Shown here one piece after another: positions 49,575 through 60,147 of a stretch of DNA of 64,000 nt. The stretch covers positions 4,526,001-4,590,000 of the forward strand of contig NZ_CP059067.1 of the NCBI RefSeq assembly GCF_017795745.1. Direction: 5' to 3'. The DNA is from Rhizobacter sp. AJA081-3. GTDB lineage: Bacteria > Pseudomonadota > Gammaproteobacteria > Burkholderiales > Burkholderiaceae_C. Below the pieces are notes generated by a model. That model worked only from the letters and a program-made list of their open reading frames with translations, had not been told where the DNA came from and did no database searches. The position numbers were made by a program, and so were the translations under genes. How positions within the stretch are numbered: the stretch's first letter is position 1; every line of letters starts with the position of its first letter.

Positions 49575-50045
49575 ATGAACCGCCTTGCCGCCATCCTGCC
49601 CGCCAGCAATGTGCTCGTCGACGTGGACGCCACCAGCAAGAAACGCGCTTTCGAGCAGGCCGGGCTGTTGTTCGAGAACCAGCACGCCATCGCCCGCGCC
49701 ATCGTGGCCGACAACCTGTTCGCCCGCGAGCGGCTGGGCTCCACCGGGCTCGGCCACGGCGTGGCCATCCCGCATGGCCGCATCAAGGGCCTGAAGAATC
49801 CGCTGGCCGCGGTGCTGCGGGTGCAGCAACCGATCCCGTTCGATGCGCCCGACGACGAGCCTGTGCTGCTGCTGATCTTCCTGCTCGTACCGGAAGCGGC
49901 CACGCAGCGCCACCTGGAGATCCTCTCGGAGATCGCAGAGATGCTGTCGGACCGCGAACTGCGCGAGCGCCTGAAGACCGAGCCGGAGGCGGCCAAGGTC
50001 CACGAATTGATCGCCAACTGGGAACCGCTGAAGTCGGTGGCCTGA
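49575..50045 (+). CDS. ptsN: PTS IIA-Ntr regulatory protein
   Basis: 156 residues of the EIIA-fru/Ntr family. The phosphorylatable His lies in [16 protein letters not shown], a standard ptsN motif, and [16 protein letters not shown] is the conserved helix. It is phosphorylated by the nitrogen PTS (PtsP, NPr) and regulates potassium transport and carbon/nitrogen balance. The ATG at 49575 starts MNRLAAILP. It is followed 22 bp later by hprK, the usual arrangement in betaproteobacteria; hpf is cut off by a terminator. Confidence 0.92.
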   Translation: MNRLAAILPASNVLVDVDATSKKRAFEQAGLLFENQHAIARAIVADNLFARERLGSTGLGHGVAIPHGRIKGLKNPLAAVLRVQQPIPFDAPDDEPVLLLIFLLVPEAATQRHLEILSEIAEMLSDRELRERLKTEPEAAKVHELIANWEPLKSVA

Positions 50046-50067
50046 CAAGCAAGCGCGCCAGCCCCCA

Positions 50068-51018
50068 GTGAAACCCACCGTCATCAGCGCCGAGGCGCTG
50101 TTCGAGGAACACCGGCCCGCGCTGCAGTGGGAGTGGATCGCCGGGCACGCGCATCCGGAGCGCCGCTTCGACGAGGCCGCGGTGCGCAACGCACAGTCGG
50201 CCGCCGACCTGGTGGGCTACCTCAACTACATCCACCCATACCGGGTGCAGATCGTCGGCCGCCGCGAAGTCGCCTACCTGAACGAATCGACGGCCGACGT
50301 GGCCGAGCGCCGCATCTCGCGCATCGTGACGCTGGAGCCACCGGTGCTGATCGTCGCCGACGCCCAGGTGCCGCCGGACAAGCTGGTGGCGATGTGCGAC
50401 CGCGCCGAGATCCCGCTGTTCGCCACCGCCGAGTCCGCCGGCCATGTGATCGACGTGGTGCGCGGCTACCTCAGCCAGCACTTCGCCGAGCGCACCACGC
50501 GCCACGGCGTGTTCATGGACATCCTCGGCCTGGGCGTGCTGCTCACCGGCGAGTCGGGCCTGGGCAAGAGCGAACTCGGTCTGGAGCTGATCTCGCGCGG
50601 CCATGGCCTGGTGGCCGACGACGCGGTGGATCTGTACCGCGTCTCGCAGACCGCGCTCGAAGGCCGCTGCCCCGAGCTGCTGATGAACCTGCTCGAGGTG
50701 CGCGGCATCGGACTGCTGGACATCAAGGCCATCTTCGGCGAGACCGCGGTGCGGCGGAAGATGCGCCTGAAGCTGATCGTCCACCTGGTGCGCAAGGAAA
50801 CGATGGACCGCGAGTTCGAGCGCCTGCCCTACGAACCGCTGTACGAAGACATCCTCGGCGTGCCGGTGCGCAAGGCGGTGATCGCGGTGGATGCGGGCCG
50901 CAACCTGGCCGTGCTGGTCGAGGCCGCGGTGCGCAACACCATCCTGCAGCTGCGCGGCATCGACACCTACCAGGAATTCATCGAGCGCCACCAGAAGGCG
51001 ATGCTCAAGCCGGATTGA
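50068..51018 (+). CDS. hprK: HPr(Ser) kinase/phosphorylase
   Basis: 316 residues beginning with a GTG. The N-terminal domain leads to a P-loop [20 protein letters not shown] (about 157-176) and the HPrK signature [19 protein letters not shown] followed by MRLKLIVHL. It phosphorylates or dephosphorylates HPr-like proteins on serine in response to energy state. In proteobacteria it is found with ptsN as part of a regulatory, non-transport PTS. It converges with fur, 15 bp away. Confidence 0.93.
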   Translation: MKPTVISAEALFEEHRPALQWEWIAGHAHPERRFDEAAVRNAQSAADLVGYLNYIHPYRVQIVGRREVAYLNESTADVAERRISRIVTLEPPVLIVADAQVPPDKLVAMCDRAEIPLFATAESAGHVIDVVRGYLSQHFAERTTRHGVFMDILGLGVLLTGESGLGKSELGLELISRGHGLVADDAVDLYRVSQTALEGRCPELLMNLLEVRGIGLLDIKAIFGETAVRRKMRLKLIVHLVRKETMDREFERLPYEPLYEDILGVPVRKAVIAVDAGRNLAVLVEAAVRNTILQLRGIDTYQEFIERHQKAMLKPD

Positions 51019-51033
51019 TCGCCAGAAGCGACG

Positions 51034-51462
51034 TCAGCGGCCCCGGTGCGGGCAGTTCTTCTTGGTGCAGACGGCGTACAGCGCCAGCGCGTGATCCTGC
51101 AGCTCGAAGCCGCGGGAGCCTGCCACGGCCTTCTGGCGCTTCTCGATCTCGGCGTCGAAGAACTCCTCGACCCGGCCGCAGTCCAGGCACACCAGATGGT
51201 CGTGGTGCTTGCCCTCGTTCAGCTCGAACACCGCCTTGCCGGCCTCGAAATGGTTGCGCGACAGGATTCCGGCCTGTTCGAATTGCATCAGCACGCGGTA
51301 CACCGTGGCCAAGCCCACGTCCGACCCTTCGGCCAGCAGGTGCTTGTAGACATCCTCGGCGCTCATGTGGCGTTGGGTGCTCTTCTGGAACACCTCGAGC
51401 ACCTTGATGCGCGGCAGGGTGGCTTTCAGCCCGCTGTTCTTGAGCTCGTCGGCATGGGTCAT
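51034..51462 (-). CDS. fur: Ferric uptake regulator
   Basis: 142 residues. The winged-helix domain ([33 protein letters not shown] and [17 protein letters not shown]) is followed by a dimerisation/metal domain with [19 protein letters not shown] and a C-terminal CTKKNC. The HHDHLVC stretch and two Cys pairs identify Fur rather than Zur or PerR. With Fe2+ it represses iron-uptake genes. It is divergent from bamE, the fur-bamE pairing that is standard in betaproteobacteria. Confidence 0.95.
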   Translation of the reverse strand: MTHADELKNSGLKATLPRIKVLEVFQKSTQRHMSAEDVYKHLLAEGSDVGLATVYRVLMQFEQAGILSRNHFEAGKAVFELNEGKHHDHLVCLDCGRVEEFFDAEIEKRQKAVAGSRGFELQDHALALYAVCTKKNCPHRGR

Positions 51463-51562
51463 GGCAGCTCGCGGAGGGTTCGGCCCGGATGGTGCCGAAC
51501 GCTAGAATCCGGCGATCATATCGAGGTTGCAGTCGCCACCGGCTCGCGCCCCCAAAGCCACC

Positions 51563-52096
51563 ATGCCCTCTCGCTCCCGCCTCGCTGCGTGCTCCCTGGT
51601 CGCCGCGATCGCCGCCACGGGCTGCGCTTCGCTGCAGTCTTCCGACAACTTCCTCGGCGTGGTGACACCCTACCGCGTCGAGGTCGTGCAGGGCAATGTG
51701 GTCACCAAGGAACAGGCCGAGGCCGTCAAGCCGGGCATGTCGCGCACGCAGGTCCGCGACATCCTCGGCTCGCCGCTGCTCACCGACGCGTTCCACGCCG
51801 ACCGCTGGGACTATGTCTTCACCATCCGCCGCCAGGGCGCCGAGCCGCAGCTGCGCCGCATCGTGGCACGCTTCGACGGCGAGACCCTGAAGAGCCTGGA
51901 CACCAGCAGCGAGCTGCCCGCCGAGCGCGACTTCGTCGCCTCGATCGACACCTTCAAGACCTCGCGCCAGTCGCCGCCGCTGGCGCTGACCGACGAGCAG
52001 GTCAAGGCCCTGCCGGTGCCGCCCAAGCCGCCGGCGCCCGCGGCCGAGCCGGTCGGCCCGACACGCAGCTTCCCGCCGCTGGAGCCGGCCCGATGA
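51563..52096 (+). CDS. bamE: Outer-membrane assembly lipoprotein BamE
   Basis: 177 residues. The lipoprotein signal [17 protein letters not shown] gives a lipidated Cys. The BamE/SmpA domain follows: [40 protein letters not shown] and [14 protein letters not shown] Pro-rich tail of ~30 residues ([13 protein letters not shown]) extends past the usual BamE end, as in many betaproteobacteria. It is part of the BAM beta-barrel insertion machine. It is divergent from fur and overlaps dapB by 4 bp. Confidence 0.92.
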   Translation: MPSRSRLAACSLVAAIAATGCASLQSSDNFLGVVTPYRVEVVQGNVVTKEQAEAVKPGMSRTQVRDILGSPLLTDAFHADRWDYVFTIRRQGAEPQLRRIVARFDGETLKSLDTSSELPAERDFVASIDTFKTSRQSPPLALTDEQVKALPVPPKPPAPAAEPVGPTRSFPPLEPAR

Positions 52097-52902
52097 GCGC
52101 GCTGCGCATCGCCGTGGCCGGCGCGTCGGGCCGCATGGGCCACATGCTGATCGAGGCCGTGCGTGCCAGCAGCGACCTGCAGCTCTGCGGCGCACTCGAC
52201 ATCCCCTCCAGCCCGGCGATCGGGCAGGACGCGAGCGCCTTCCTCGGCGCCGCCAGCGGCGTGAGTATCACCAGCGATCTGCACGCCGGCCTGGCCCATG
52301 CGCAGGTGCTGATCGACTTCACGCGGCCGGAAGGCACGCTGGCGCATCTGGCGGCATGCCGAGAGCTCGGCGTGAAGGCAGTGATCGGCACCACCGGGCT
52401 CAATGACGAGCAGAAGGCGCAGATCGCCGAGTTCGCTAAGCACAACGCCATCGTGCTGGCGCCCAACATGAGCGTGGGCGTGAACGTGGTGCTCAAGCTG
52501 CTCGATGTCGCCGCGCGTGCGCTGAAGGAAGGCTACGACATCGAGATCATCGAGGCGCATCACCGCCACAAGGTCGATGCGCCCAGCGGCACGGCGCTGA
52601 AGATGGGCGAGGTGGTGGCCGCCGCGGTGGGCCGCGACCTGAAGGACTGCGCGGTCTATGCGCGCGAAGGCGTGACCGGTGAGCGCGACCCGTCGTCGAT
52701 CGGATTCGCCACCGTCCGCGGTGGCGATATCGTCGGCGACCACACCGTGCTGTTCGCCGGCACCGGCGAGCGCGTGGAGATCCGCCACCAGGCCACCAGC
52801 CGGGCCAACTTCGCGCAGGGCAGCCTGCGCGCGGCGCGCTTCCTGGCCGACCGTGCCACCGGCCTGTTCGGCATGGACGCCGTACTCGGCCTCGCCTCAT
52901 GA
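52093..52902 (+). CDS. dapB: 4-hydroxy-tetrahydrodipicolinate reductase
   Basis: 269 residues, standard length. The NAD(P)-binding motif is [14 protein letters not shown]; the active site includes [16 protein letters not shown], the family signature. The chain also contains the [13 protein letters not shown] motif. It reduces HTPA in lysine/diaminopimelate synthesis, supplying peptidoglycan. It is coupled by ATGA to bamE upstream and exbB downstream. Confidence 0.95.
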   Translation: MSALRIAVAGASGRMGHMLIEAVRASSDLQLCGALDIPSSPAIGQDASAFLGAASGVSITSDLHAGLAHAQVLIDFTRPEGTLAHLAACRELGVKAVIGTTGLNDEQKAQIAEFAKHNAIVLAPNMSVGVNVVLKLLDVAARALKEGYDIEIIEAHHRHKVDAPSGTALKMGEVVAAAVGRDLKDCAVYAREGVTGERDPSSIGFATVRGGDIVGDHTVLFAGTGERVEIRHQATSRANFAQGSLRAARFLADRATGLFGMDAVLGLAS

Positions 52903-53555
52903 GCGGCCTGGCGCATTTCTGGTCGCAGGGTGACGCCATCACGCGCGGCGTGGCCCTGCTGTTGCTGCTGATGTCGGTCAGCGCCTGGGTGGTGATCCTC
53001 TGGAAGGGGTGGCTGTTGCGCCGCGTGCGCAGCGACATCGCGCGCGCGGTGCCGGCCTTCTGGGCTGCGCCCACGCTGGACGCCGGCGCCAAGCAACTGC
53101 AAGCCTTCGACCGCGAAGCCGCGCTGCGCCCCCTTCTCGCCGCGGCCCTGGCCGCGCCGCGCGGCGACACGCTCGAGTCGCGCGGCCACGCCGAGTCGCA
53201 GCTGACGCGCCGGCTGCGCGACGCGCTGCACGCAGTGCTCGCGCAGTTGCAGTTCGGCCAGGTGCTGCTCGCCTCGATCGGCAGCACTGCCCCTTTCATT
53301 GGTCTTTTCGGCACGGTGTGGGGCATCTATCACGCGCTCGTGGCCATCTCGATGGCCGGCGCGATCAGCATCGAGAAGGTCTCGGGCCCGGTGGGCGAGG
53401 CGCTGGTGATGACGGCCGCCGGCCTGGCGGTGGCCATCCCGGCCGTGCTGGCCTACAACGTCTTCGGCAAGCTGGTGGGCGCCTGCGAGGCCGAGCTCGA
53501 AGGCTTTGCGCACGACCTGCGCGAGATGGTCACCGACGCGGCAAGGGCACGCTGA
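52899..53555 (+). CDS. exbB: ExbB/TolQ/MotA-family proton-channel protein
   Basis: 218 residues with three membrane helices (about 15-35, 125-150, 170-192). The family core is [20 protein letters not shown], then [20 protein letters not shown], with the conserved Gly/Pro kinks. With ExbD it forms a proton-driven stator that energises TonB or another periplasmic partner. No tonB gene lies in the window, so ExbB versus TolQ is assigned by sequence style and pairing only. It overlaps dapB by 4 bp and exbD follows after 1 bp. Confidence 0.88.
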   Translation: MSGLAHFWSQGDAITRGVALLLLLMSVSAWVVILWKGWLLRRVRSDIARAVPAFWAAPTLDAGAKQLQAFDREAALRPLLAAALAAPRGDTLESRGHAESQLTRRLRDALHAVLAQLQFGQVLLASIGSTAPFIGLFGTVWGIYHALVAISMAGAISIEKVSGPVGEALVMTAAGLAVAIPAVLAYNVFGKLVGACEAELEGFAHDLREMVTDAARAR

Positions 53556-53556
53556 G

Positions 53557-53976
<420 letters not shown>

Positions 53977-53980
53977 GCGT

Positions 53981-54319
53981 TCAGCGCAGCGCCGCGAGTT
54001 GAGCGGCCGGCTCCGACGCCAGTGCCCAGTGCACCGCCGCCGGAGGCTGCACGATGAACTGGTTCGGGTCGACCGGCTGGCCCGGAGCGTCGCGCTTGGC
54101 GGCCACGGCGGGATGCTCGTGGTTGGCGTGTCCGCGCACGAGCGCGAGCCCGGCCGGATGCCCCACGATGAAGGTATTCGGGTCGATGCCCACGGCAGCC
54201 ACAGGCGCGCTGCCCCGCAGGGCCGGGTGGGCGCCCACGGTCTGGGCTTCGACGTTGCTGGCGGCGGCCAGCGCGGCCAGGAGCATCACGGCTCCGATGA
54301 CGATGTTCTTGCGGTTCAT
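53981..54319 (-). CDS. Small secreted protein with duplicated DPNxFIV motif
   Basis: 112 residues. A Sec signal peptide ([20 protein letters not shown], cleaved near VEAQ) leaves an ~87-residue periplasmic protein with two copies of a motif: [14 protein letters not shown] (about 47-60) and [14 protein letters not shown] (about 83-96), separated by an HANHEHPA stretch. I do not recognise a named family; similar DPNxFIVxxP proteins occur in Burkholderiales as hypotheticals. It is divergent from leuS and converges with exbD. A partly His-rich middle could bind metal, but that is a guess. Confidence 0.6.
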   Translation of the reverse strand: MNRKNIVIGAVMLLAALAAASNVEAQTVGAHPALRGSAPVAAVGIDPNTFIVGHPAGLALVRGHANHEHPAVAAKRDAPGQPVDPNQFIVQPPAAVHWALASEPAAQLAALR

Positions 54320-54531
54320 GGTATGGAGTCCCCAATGGGCCCGATGCGGGTAGCGCCGGGCGGATGCAGTCGATCCGGGATCAGTGTAAACCCTATGTTG
54401 CATCGCAGCATGAGCCGGCGCCCAAGTCCGTGCTGCAGTCCCCGGAATCGGGGGCCGAACGGCCCGGCGGCGGGCCGAGAAGGCCCCTTCCTATAATCGA
54501 CCGCCACTCCAGAAGCGCGCAGCGCCACCCC
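54320..54531. promoter_or_regulatory. Divergent promoter region of the small secreted protein and leuS
   Basis: TATAAT at 54492-54497 is a consensus -10 box 35 bp before leuS; no good -35 is visible at standard spacing. The dyad TGTTGCA-T-CGCAGCA (54396-54410) resembles the palindrome before ptsN. I see no T-box or other long leader structure. Confidence 0.4.
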
Positions 54532-57156
54532 ATGAGCCCCGACTTCAAGCCCAGCGAGATCGAGCGTGCCGCGCACGCCGCCTGGAAGGCCGCCGACGCC
54601 TACCGCGTGACCGAGGATCCGCGCAAGCCGAAGTTCTATGCCTGCTCGATGCTGCCCTACCCCAGCGGCAAGCTGCACATGGGGCACGTGCGCAACTACA
54701 CCATCAACGACATGCTCACGCGCCAGCTGCGCATGAAGGGCATGAACGTGCTGATGCCGATGGGTTGGGACGCCTTCGGCCTGCCCGCCGAGAACGCGGC
54801 GATGAAGAACAAGGTCCCGCCCGCGAAGTGGACCTACGAGAACATCGCTCACATGAAGGGCCAGATGCAGGCCATGGGCCTGGCCATCGACTGGAGCCGC
54901 GAGGTCGCCACCTGCTCGCCCGAGTACTACAAGTGGAACCAGTGGCTTTTCCTGAAGATGCTGGAGGCCGGCATCGCCGAGCGCCGCACGCAGGTCGTCA
55001 ACTGGGATCCTGTCGACCAGACCGTGCTCGCCAACGAGCAGGTCATCGACGGCCGCGGCTGGCGCAGCGGCGCGCCGGTCGAGAAGCGCGAGATCCCCGG
55101 CTACTACCTGAAGATCACGCAGTACGCCGAAGAACTGCTCGAGCACGTGCAGAAGCACCTGCCGGGCTGGCCCGAACGCGTCAAGCTGATGCAGGAGAAC
55201 TGGATCGGCAAGAGCGAAGGCGTGCGCTTCGCCTTCACCCACGACATCCACGGCGGCGACGGCACGCTGATCGGCGCCGGGCGGCTGTACGTCTTCACGA
55301 CGCGCGCTGACACCATCATGGGCGTGACCTTCTGCGCCGTGGCGCCGGAGCATCCGCTGGCGCTGCACGCCGCGCACTCGAACCCGTCGGTAGCCGCCTT
55401 CCTCGAGGAGTGCAAGGCGGGCGGCACCACCGAGGCCGAGCTCGCCACGCAGGACAAGAAGGGCGTGCCCACCGGGCTGGTGGTCGAGCACCCGCTGACG
55501 CACGAGAAGATCCCGGTGTGGGTGGGCAACTACGTGCTGATGGGCTACGGCGACGGCGCGGTGATGGGCGTGCCGGGCCACGACGAGCGCGATTTCGCCT
55601 TCGCGAAGAAGTACGGTATCGACATCCTGCAGGTCGTGCACGTCGACGGCGAGCCGCACTTCAGCTACGACCACTGGCAGGAGTGGTATGCCGACAAGTC
55701 GCGCGGCGTGACGGTCAACTCCGACCTGTACAGCGGCCTGCCTTACCAGCAGGCCGTCGACGCGGTGGCCCAGGCGCTCGCCCACAAGGGCCTGGGCGAG
55801 AAGAAGACCACCTGGCGGCTGCGTGACTGGGGCGTGAGCCGCCAGCGCTACTGGGGCACGCCGATCCCGATCATCCACTGCGACGAGCACGGCGCGGTGC
55901 CGGTGCCGGAGAAGGACCTGCCGGTGGTGCTGCCCGAGGACCTGATCCCCGACGGCTCCGGCAACCCGCTGAACAAGTGCGAGGCCTTCCTGAAGGTGGC
56001 CTGCCCGAAATGCGGCAAGCCGTCGCGGCGCGAGACGGACACGATGGACACCTTCGTGGACTCGTCGTGGTACTTCATGCGCTACTGCGACCCGAAGAAC
56101 GACCTGGCCATGGTCGGCGCCGGCACGCAGTACTGGATGCCGATGGACCAGTACATCGGTGGCATCGAGCACGCCATCCTGCACCTGCTGTACGCGCGCT
56201 TCTGGACCAAGGTGATGCGCGACCTGCACCTGGTGAAGGTCGATGAGCCCTTCACGCGGCTGCTCACGCAGGGCATGGTGCTCAACCACATCTACTCGCG
56301 CAAGGGCGACAAGGGCGGCGTCGAGTACTTCTGGCCGCACGAGGTGGACAACACCTTCGACGCCGAGGGCCGCGTCACCGGCGCGAAACTGAAGAGCGAC
56401 GGCTCGTCCGTGACCTACGAAGGCGTGGGCACGATGTCGAAGTCGAAGAACAACGGCGTCGACCCGCAGGAGCTGATCGACAAGTACGGCGCCGACACCG
56501 CGCGCCTGTTCGTCATGTTCGCCTCGCCGCCGGAGCAGACGCTGGAATGGAACGACGCCGGCGTCGAGGGCGCGAACCGCTTCCTGCGCCGGCTGTGGAA
56601 CTTCGGCGTCAAGCAGGGCGACGCGATCCGCGCCGCCGATATGCCCGGCGCGGCGCTGGACGACGCCGCCAAGGCGCTGCGCCGCGAGGTGCATGCGGTG
56701 CTGCGCCAGGTGAGCTACGACTACGAGCGCATGCAGTACAACACCGTGGTCTCCGGTGCGATGAAGCTGCTCAATGCGCTCGAAGGCTTCAAGGGCAGCG
56801 CGCCCTCGGTGCTGCGAGAAGGCTTCGGCATCCTGCTGCGCGGCCTCTACCCGGCCTGCCCGCACACCACCTGGGTGCTCTGGCAGGAGCTGGGCTACGC
56901 CCGGCAGTTCGGCGACCTGCTCGACGCGCCGTGGCCGCAGGTCGACGAGGCCGCGCTGGTGCAGGACCGCATCGAGCTGATGCTGCAGGTCAACGGCAAG
57001 CTGCGCGGCTCGATCCAGGTTGCGGCCGATGCCGACAAGTCCAGCATCGAGGCCACGGCGCTGGCCAGCCCGGACTTCCACAAGTTCTCGCAGGGCATGG
57101 CGATCAAGAAGGTCATCGTGATCGCCGGCCGGCTCGTCAACGTCGTCGTCGGATGA
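54532..57156 (+). CDS. leuS: Leucyl-tRNA synthetase
   Basis: 874 residues, the usual length. The HIGH-type motif appears as [15 protein letters not shown] (residues 40-54), the editing domain has [20 protein letters not shown] and [12 protein letters not shown], and the KMSKS-type motif is [12 protein letters not shown]. The start ATG at 54532 gives [14 protein letters not shown]. It charges tRNA-Leu and edits mischarged products. lptE follows with a 4-bp ATGA overlap, then holA, a conserved housekeeping order. Confidence 0.97.
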   Translation: MSPDFKPSEIERAAHAAWKAADAYRVTEDPRKPKFYACSMLPYPSGKLHMGHVRNYTINDMLTRQLRMKGMNVLMPMGWDAFGLPAENAAMKNKVPPAKWTYENIAHMKGQMQAMGLAIDWSREVATCSPEYYKWNQWLFLKMLEAGIAERRTQVVNWDPVDQTVLANEQVIDGRGWRSGAPVEKREIPGYYLKITQYAEELLEHVQKHLPGWPERVKLMQENWIGKSEGVRFAFTHDIHGGDGTLIGAGRLYVFTTRADTIMGVTFCAVAPEHPLALHAAHSNPSVAAFLEECKAGGTTEAELATQDKKGVPTGLVVEHPLTHEKIPVWVGNYVLMGYGDGAVMGVPGHDERDFAFAKKYGIDILQVVHVDGEPHFSYDHWQEWYADKSRGVTVNSDLYSGLPYQQAVDAVAQALAHKGLGEKKTTWRLRDWGVSRQRYWGTPIPIIHCDEHGAVPVPEKDLPVVLPEDLIPDGSGNPLNKCEAFLKVACPKCGKPSRRETDTMDTFVDSSWYFMRYCDPKNDLAMVGAGTQYWMPMDQYIGGIEHAILHLLYARFWTKVMRDLHLVKVDEPFTRLLTQGMVLNHIYSRKGDKGGVEYFWPHEVDNTFDAEGRVTGAKLKSDGSSVTYEGVGTMSKSKNNGVDPQELIDKYGADTARLFVMFASPPEQTLEWNDAGVEGANRFLRRLWNFGVKQGDAIRAADMPGAALDDAAKALRREVHAVLRQVSYDYERMQYNTVVSGAMKLLNALEGFKGSAPSVLREGFGILLRGLYPACPHTTWVLWQELGYARQFGDLLDAPWPQVDEAALVQDRIELMLQVNGKLRGSIQVAADADKSSIEATALASPDFHKFSQGMAIKKVIVIAGRLVNVVVG

Positions 57157-57644
57157 TCCGTCGGCAGGCGCTCGGCCTGATCGGCGCCGCCGCGCTGGCC
57201 GGCTGCGGCTTCGAGCTGCGCCGCGCGCCGGAGCTGCGCTTTCGCACGCTCGCGCTGGCCGGGTTCGGGCCGAAGTCGCCACTGGCCGAGGAGCTGCGCA
57301 CCAGCATCGACGCGAGCCAGACCACCGTGGTCGTCGATTCGGCGCCCAAGGCGCAGGTGGTGCTCGAGGCGCTGGCGGATGCGCGCGAGAAGAGCGTCGT
57401 CGCCAGCACCGCCTTCGGCGAGGTGCGCGAACTGCAGCTGCGTTCGCGCTTCCACTTCCGGCTGCGCACGCCGCAGGGCCGCGAATTGATCCCGGCCACC
57501 GAGATCCTGTTGACGCGCGACATGAGCTACCGCGAGTCTGCGGCGCTGGCCAAGGAGCAGGAAGAGGCCGCGCTGTACCGCTCGATGCAGAGCGACATCG
57601 TGGCGCAGGTGCTGCGCCGACTGGCCTCCGTGCCCGCCCCCTGA
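57153..57644 (+). CDS. lptE: LPS-assembly lipoprotein LptE
   Basis: 163 residues. The signal [20 protein letters not shown] has a lipobox (GCGF, lipidated Cys18). The body ([57 protein letters not shown]) matches LptE, the plug of the LptD outer-membrane channel. It is coupled by ATGA to leuS and precedes holA by 10 bp, the conserved order in proteobacteria. Confidence 0.92.
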   Translation: MIRRQALGLIGAAALAGCGFELRRAPELRFRTLALAGFGPKSPLAEELRTSIDASQTTVVVDSAPKAQVVLEALADAREKSVVASTAFGEVRELQLRSRFHFRLRTPQGRELIPATEILLTRDMSYRESAALAKEQEEAALYRSMQSDIVAQVLRRLASVPAP

Positions 57645-57654
57645 ACCGACCGTC

Positions 57655-58755
57655 ATGCAAGTCCGTGCCGACCAGCTCCCCCAGCACCTCGCCAAGGGCG
57701 TGAGGCCGCTGTACACCGTGTGGGGCGACGAGCCGCTGCTCGCGCAGGAGGCCGGCGACGCGATCCGCGCGGCAGCGCGCGCGGCGGGTTGCACCGAGCG
57801 CCAGGTGCACACCGTCAGCGGCGCGCACTTCGACTGGAGCAGCCTGCTCGGCGCCTCGCAGGCGATGAGCCTGTTCGCCGACCGCCAGCTGATCGAGATC
57901 CGCATCCCCGGCGGCAAGCCCGGCAAGGACGGCTCGGAGGCATTGCAGCGCTACTGCGAGCAGCTCGGCGACGAGGTCGTCACGCTGATCCAGCTGCCCA
58001 AGCTTGACCGCACGCAGCAGAGCAGTGGCTGGTTCAGCGCGCTCGACGCCGCCGGCGTGACGGTGCGCGTCGACCCGGTGGAGCGCAAGGCGCTGCCGCA
58101 GTGGATCGCGCAGCGCCTGGCGCAGCAGGGCCAGCGCGTGCAGGGCGGCGACGAGGGCCAGCGCACGCTGGCGTTCTTCGCCGACCGGGTCGAGGGCAAC
58201 CTGCTCGCAGCACACCAGGAGATCCAGAAGCTCGGCCTGCTCTACCCGCCCGGCGAGCTGGGCTTCGAGCAGATCGAGGCGGCGGTGCTCAACGTCGCGC
58301 GCTACGACGTCTTCAAGCTCGGCGAAGCGGTGCTGGCCGGCCAGGTGGCCCGCGCGCTGCGCATGCTCGAAGGCCTGCAGGCCGAGGGTGAGGCGGCGGT
58401 GCTGGTGCACTGGACGCTGGCCGAGGACATCCGCGCGCTCAAGCGCGTGCGCGATGCCGTCAGCGGCGGCAAGCCGCTGCCGATGGCGCTGCGCGAGAAC
58501 CGCGTCTGGGGCGTGCGCGAGCGCCTGTTCGAACGCGCCGTGCCGCTGCTCACCGACAACGGCCTGGCCGCGCTGCTCGAGGCCGCGCAGGTCTGCGATG
58601 GCCTGGTCAAGGGCCTGCGCCACCCCGATTGGCCGCTCGACGCCTGGGAGTCGCTGCGCCGCCTCGTGCTGATGCTGATCGAGCAGATCGGCAGCGCGGC
58701 ACCGGCCGGTGGACGTGCCCGCGTCGTCAGCACGCGGCTGGCGCTCGGCGCCTGA
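57655..58755 (+). CDS. holA: DNA polymerase III delta subunit
   Basis: 366 residues, somewhat longer than E. coli HolA (343). It begins MQVRADQLPQHLAKGVRPLY, then VWGDEPLLAQEAGDAIRAA, SLFADRQLIEIRIPGGKPG, IQLPKLDR and FADRVEGNLLAAHQEIQKLG, the delta-subunit pattern. It opens the beta clamp as part of the clamp loader. It follows lptE by 10 bp and converges with the dehydrogenase gene 13 bp away. Confidence 0.93.
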   Translation: MQVRADQLPQHLAKGVRPLYTVWGDEPLLAQEAGDAIRAAARAAGCTERQVHTVSGAHFDWSSLLGASQAMSLFADRQLIEIRIPGGKPGKDGSEALQRYCEQLGDEVVTLIQLPKLDRTQQSSGWFSALDAAGVTVRVDPVERKALPQWIAQRLAQQGQRVQGGDEGQRTLAFFADRVEGNLLAAHQEIQKLGLLYPPGELGFEQIEAAVLNVARYDVFKLGEAVLAGQVARALRMLEGLQAEGEAAVLVHWTLAEDIRALKRVRDAVSGGKPLPMALRENRVWGVRERLFERAVPLLTDNGLAALLEAAQVCDGLVKGLRHPDWPLDAWESLRRLVLMLIEQIGSAAPAGGRARVVSTRLALGA

Positions 58756-58768
58756 GCGGCGCAGCGCT

Positions 58769-59662
58769 TCAATAGCCGCGCGAGCGGTCGACGAGATTCG
58801 CGACCGGCTCGCCGGCTCGCCACCGCCTCACGTTCGCCGCGGCGATGGCCGCCGCGCTTCGCGCATCGGTCTGCGCCGCCACGTGCGGCAGCACGGTCAC
58901 GCGCGGGTGCGCCCAGAACGGGTGATCGGCCGACAGCGGCTCGCGGTGGAACACGTCGAGCACGGCATGGCGCAGCTGGCCGGCATCGAGCGCGGCGAGC
59001 AGGTCGGCATCGACCACGTGCGCACCGCGCGCCAGGTTGACCAGGCTCGCACCGCGGCGCATCGCGGCAAGGCGGCGCGCATCGAACAAGCCGCGCGTGG
59101 CCGGCGTCAGCGGCAGCAGGTTGAGGACGATGTCGCTGGCGGCCAGCAGATTGTCGAGCTGGCCCTCGCGTGTGCTCCAGCCGGCGACGCGGTAGCCGTT
59201 CGCGTCGAGCCGCCGCACCACGGCCCGGCCCATCTGGCCGAGGCCGAGCACGGCCACGCGCACTTCGTCGGCACGGCGCTGCGGATGCGGCAGCCAGCGG
59301 CCATCCCGCTGCTGCACCGCGTAGTCGACGAAGTCGCGCTGCAAGGAAAGCACGGCCCACAGCGCCGTCTCGGCCATGGCCTCGTTCATCGCCGGGTCGA
59401 CCATTCGCGCCAACGGCACCTCGGGCGGCACGCTGTCGTCGGCAAGCAGGCGGTCGACGCCGGCCCACAGCGACTGGATCAGGCGCAGCTTCGGCAGGCC
59501 GCGCAGCGCGCCAGCGGGCGGGTTGGCGACGATGGCGATGTCGATCGCGGCCGCATCGGTCGGCTCGGTCACGAGGGTCTCTTCAGGCAGCGCGGCGCGC
59601 AGCAGATCGAACCATTGCGCGCGCTCGGCCGCATCGAACTCGCCGGCCAGCAGGATGCTCAT
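58769..59662 (-). CDS. D-2-hydroxyacid dehydrogenase (GhrA-like)
   Basis: 297 residues. The nucleotide-binding motif is VAVLGLGQMGRAVVRRL (about 137-153), followed by LLNLLPLTPATRGL, catalytic Arg in NLARGAHVVD, Glu in FHREPL and His in VLPHVAAQTD. This is a GhrA-type glyoxylate/hydroxypyruvate reductase by motif style, using NADPH. It is last in the thiL-pgpA-pncC chain and overlaps pncC by 4 bp (ATGA). The substrate is inferred from the family. Confidence 0.8.
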   Translation of the reverse strand: MSILLAGEFDAAERAQWFDLLRAALPEETLVTEPTDAAAIDIAIVANPPAGALRGLPKLRLIQSLWAGVDRLLADDSVPPEVPLARMVDPAMNEAMAETALWAVLSLQRDFVDYAVQQRDGRWLPHPQRRADEVRVAVLGLGQMGRAVVRRLDANGYRVAGWSTREGQLDNLLAASDIVLNLLPLTPATRGLFDARRLAAMRRGASLVNLARGAHVVDADLLAALDAGQLRHAVLDVFHREPLSADHPFWAHPRVTVLPHVAAQTDARSAAAIAAANVRRWRAGEPVANLVDRSRGY

Positions 59663-60147
59663 GCCGCCGCCGTCGCCGCGCGCAGCTGCGTCAGCGCGCG
59701 TTGCACCGTCTGCTCGCGCACCGCCGTGCGGTCGCCGTCCAGTTGAAGCCTTTCGGCCAGCAGCACCTCATCGCGATGGGCGATGGCCAGCCACACCGTG
59801 CCCACCGGCTTGCCCGGCACCGCGCCGCCCGGCCCGGCGATGCCGGTGACGGCCACGGCCCATTGCGCGTAGGAAGCGCGCAGTGCACCGCTGGCCATCG
59901 CACGCACCACCGGCTCGCTGACGGCGCCATGCAGATCGATGAGCGTGGCCGGCACGCCCAGGCATTCGTTCTTCGCCTCGTTCGAGTAGGTCACGAAACC
60001 GCGCTCGAACCAGTCGCTCGAGCCGGCCACCGAAGTGCAGGCGGCGGCGAACAGGCCACCGGTGCAGGACTCGGCCGCGACGAGCTTCTCGCCGCGTGCG
60101 CGCAAGGCTTCGCCCAGCGCGAGCACCTCGGCCTCGAAGCGCTTCAC
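59659..60147 (-). CDS. pncC: Nicotinamide-nucleotide amidohydrolase (CinA C-terminal type)
   Basis: 162 residues, the stand-alone CinA C-terminal domain. KLVAAESCTGGLFAAACTSV (about residues 21-40) holds the catalytic Ser/Cys region and ERGFVTYSNEAKNECLGVP and VTGIAGPGGAVPGKPVGTVW complete the family. It deamidates NMN to NaMN, recycling NAD. The start is a GTG overlapping the pgpA stop (GTGA). It precedes the hydroxyacid dehydrogenase gene with an ATGA overlap. Confidence 0.88.
   Translation of the reverse strand: MKRFEAEVLALGEALRARGEKLVAAESCTGGLFAAACTSVAGSSDWFERGFVTYSNEAKNECLGVPATLIDLHGAVSEPVVRAMASGALRASYAQWAVAVTGIAGPGGAVPGKPVGTVWLAIAHRDEVLLAERLQLDGDRTAVREQTVQRALTQLRAATAAA

Noticed and set aside
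54320-54531. T-box or attenuator for leuS
   Set aside because: The leader is short, no terminator/antiterminator pair or leucine-rich leader peptide is visible, and T-boxes are not usual in this group.
54316-58623. A 1435-codon open frame antisense to leuS, lptE and holA
   Set aside because: It spans three well-identified genes and their boundaries; long antisense frames are expected at this GC content.
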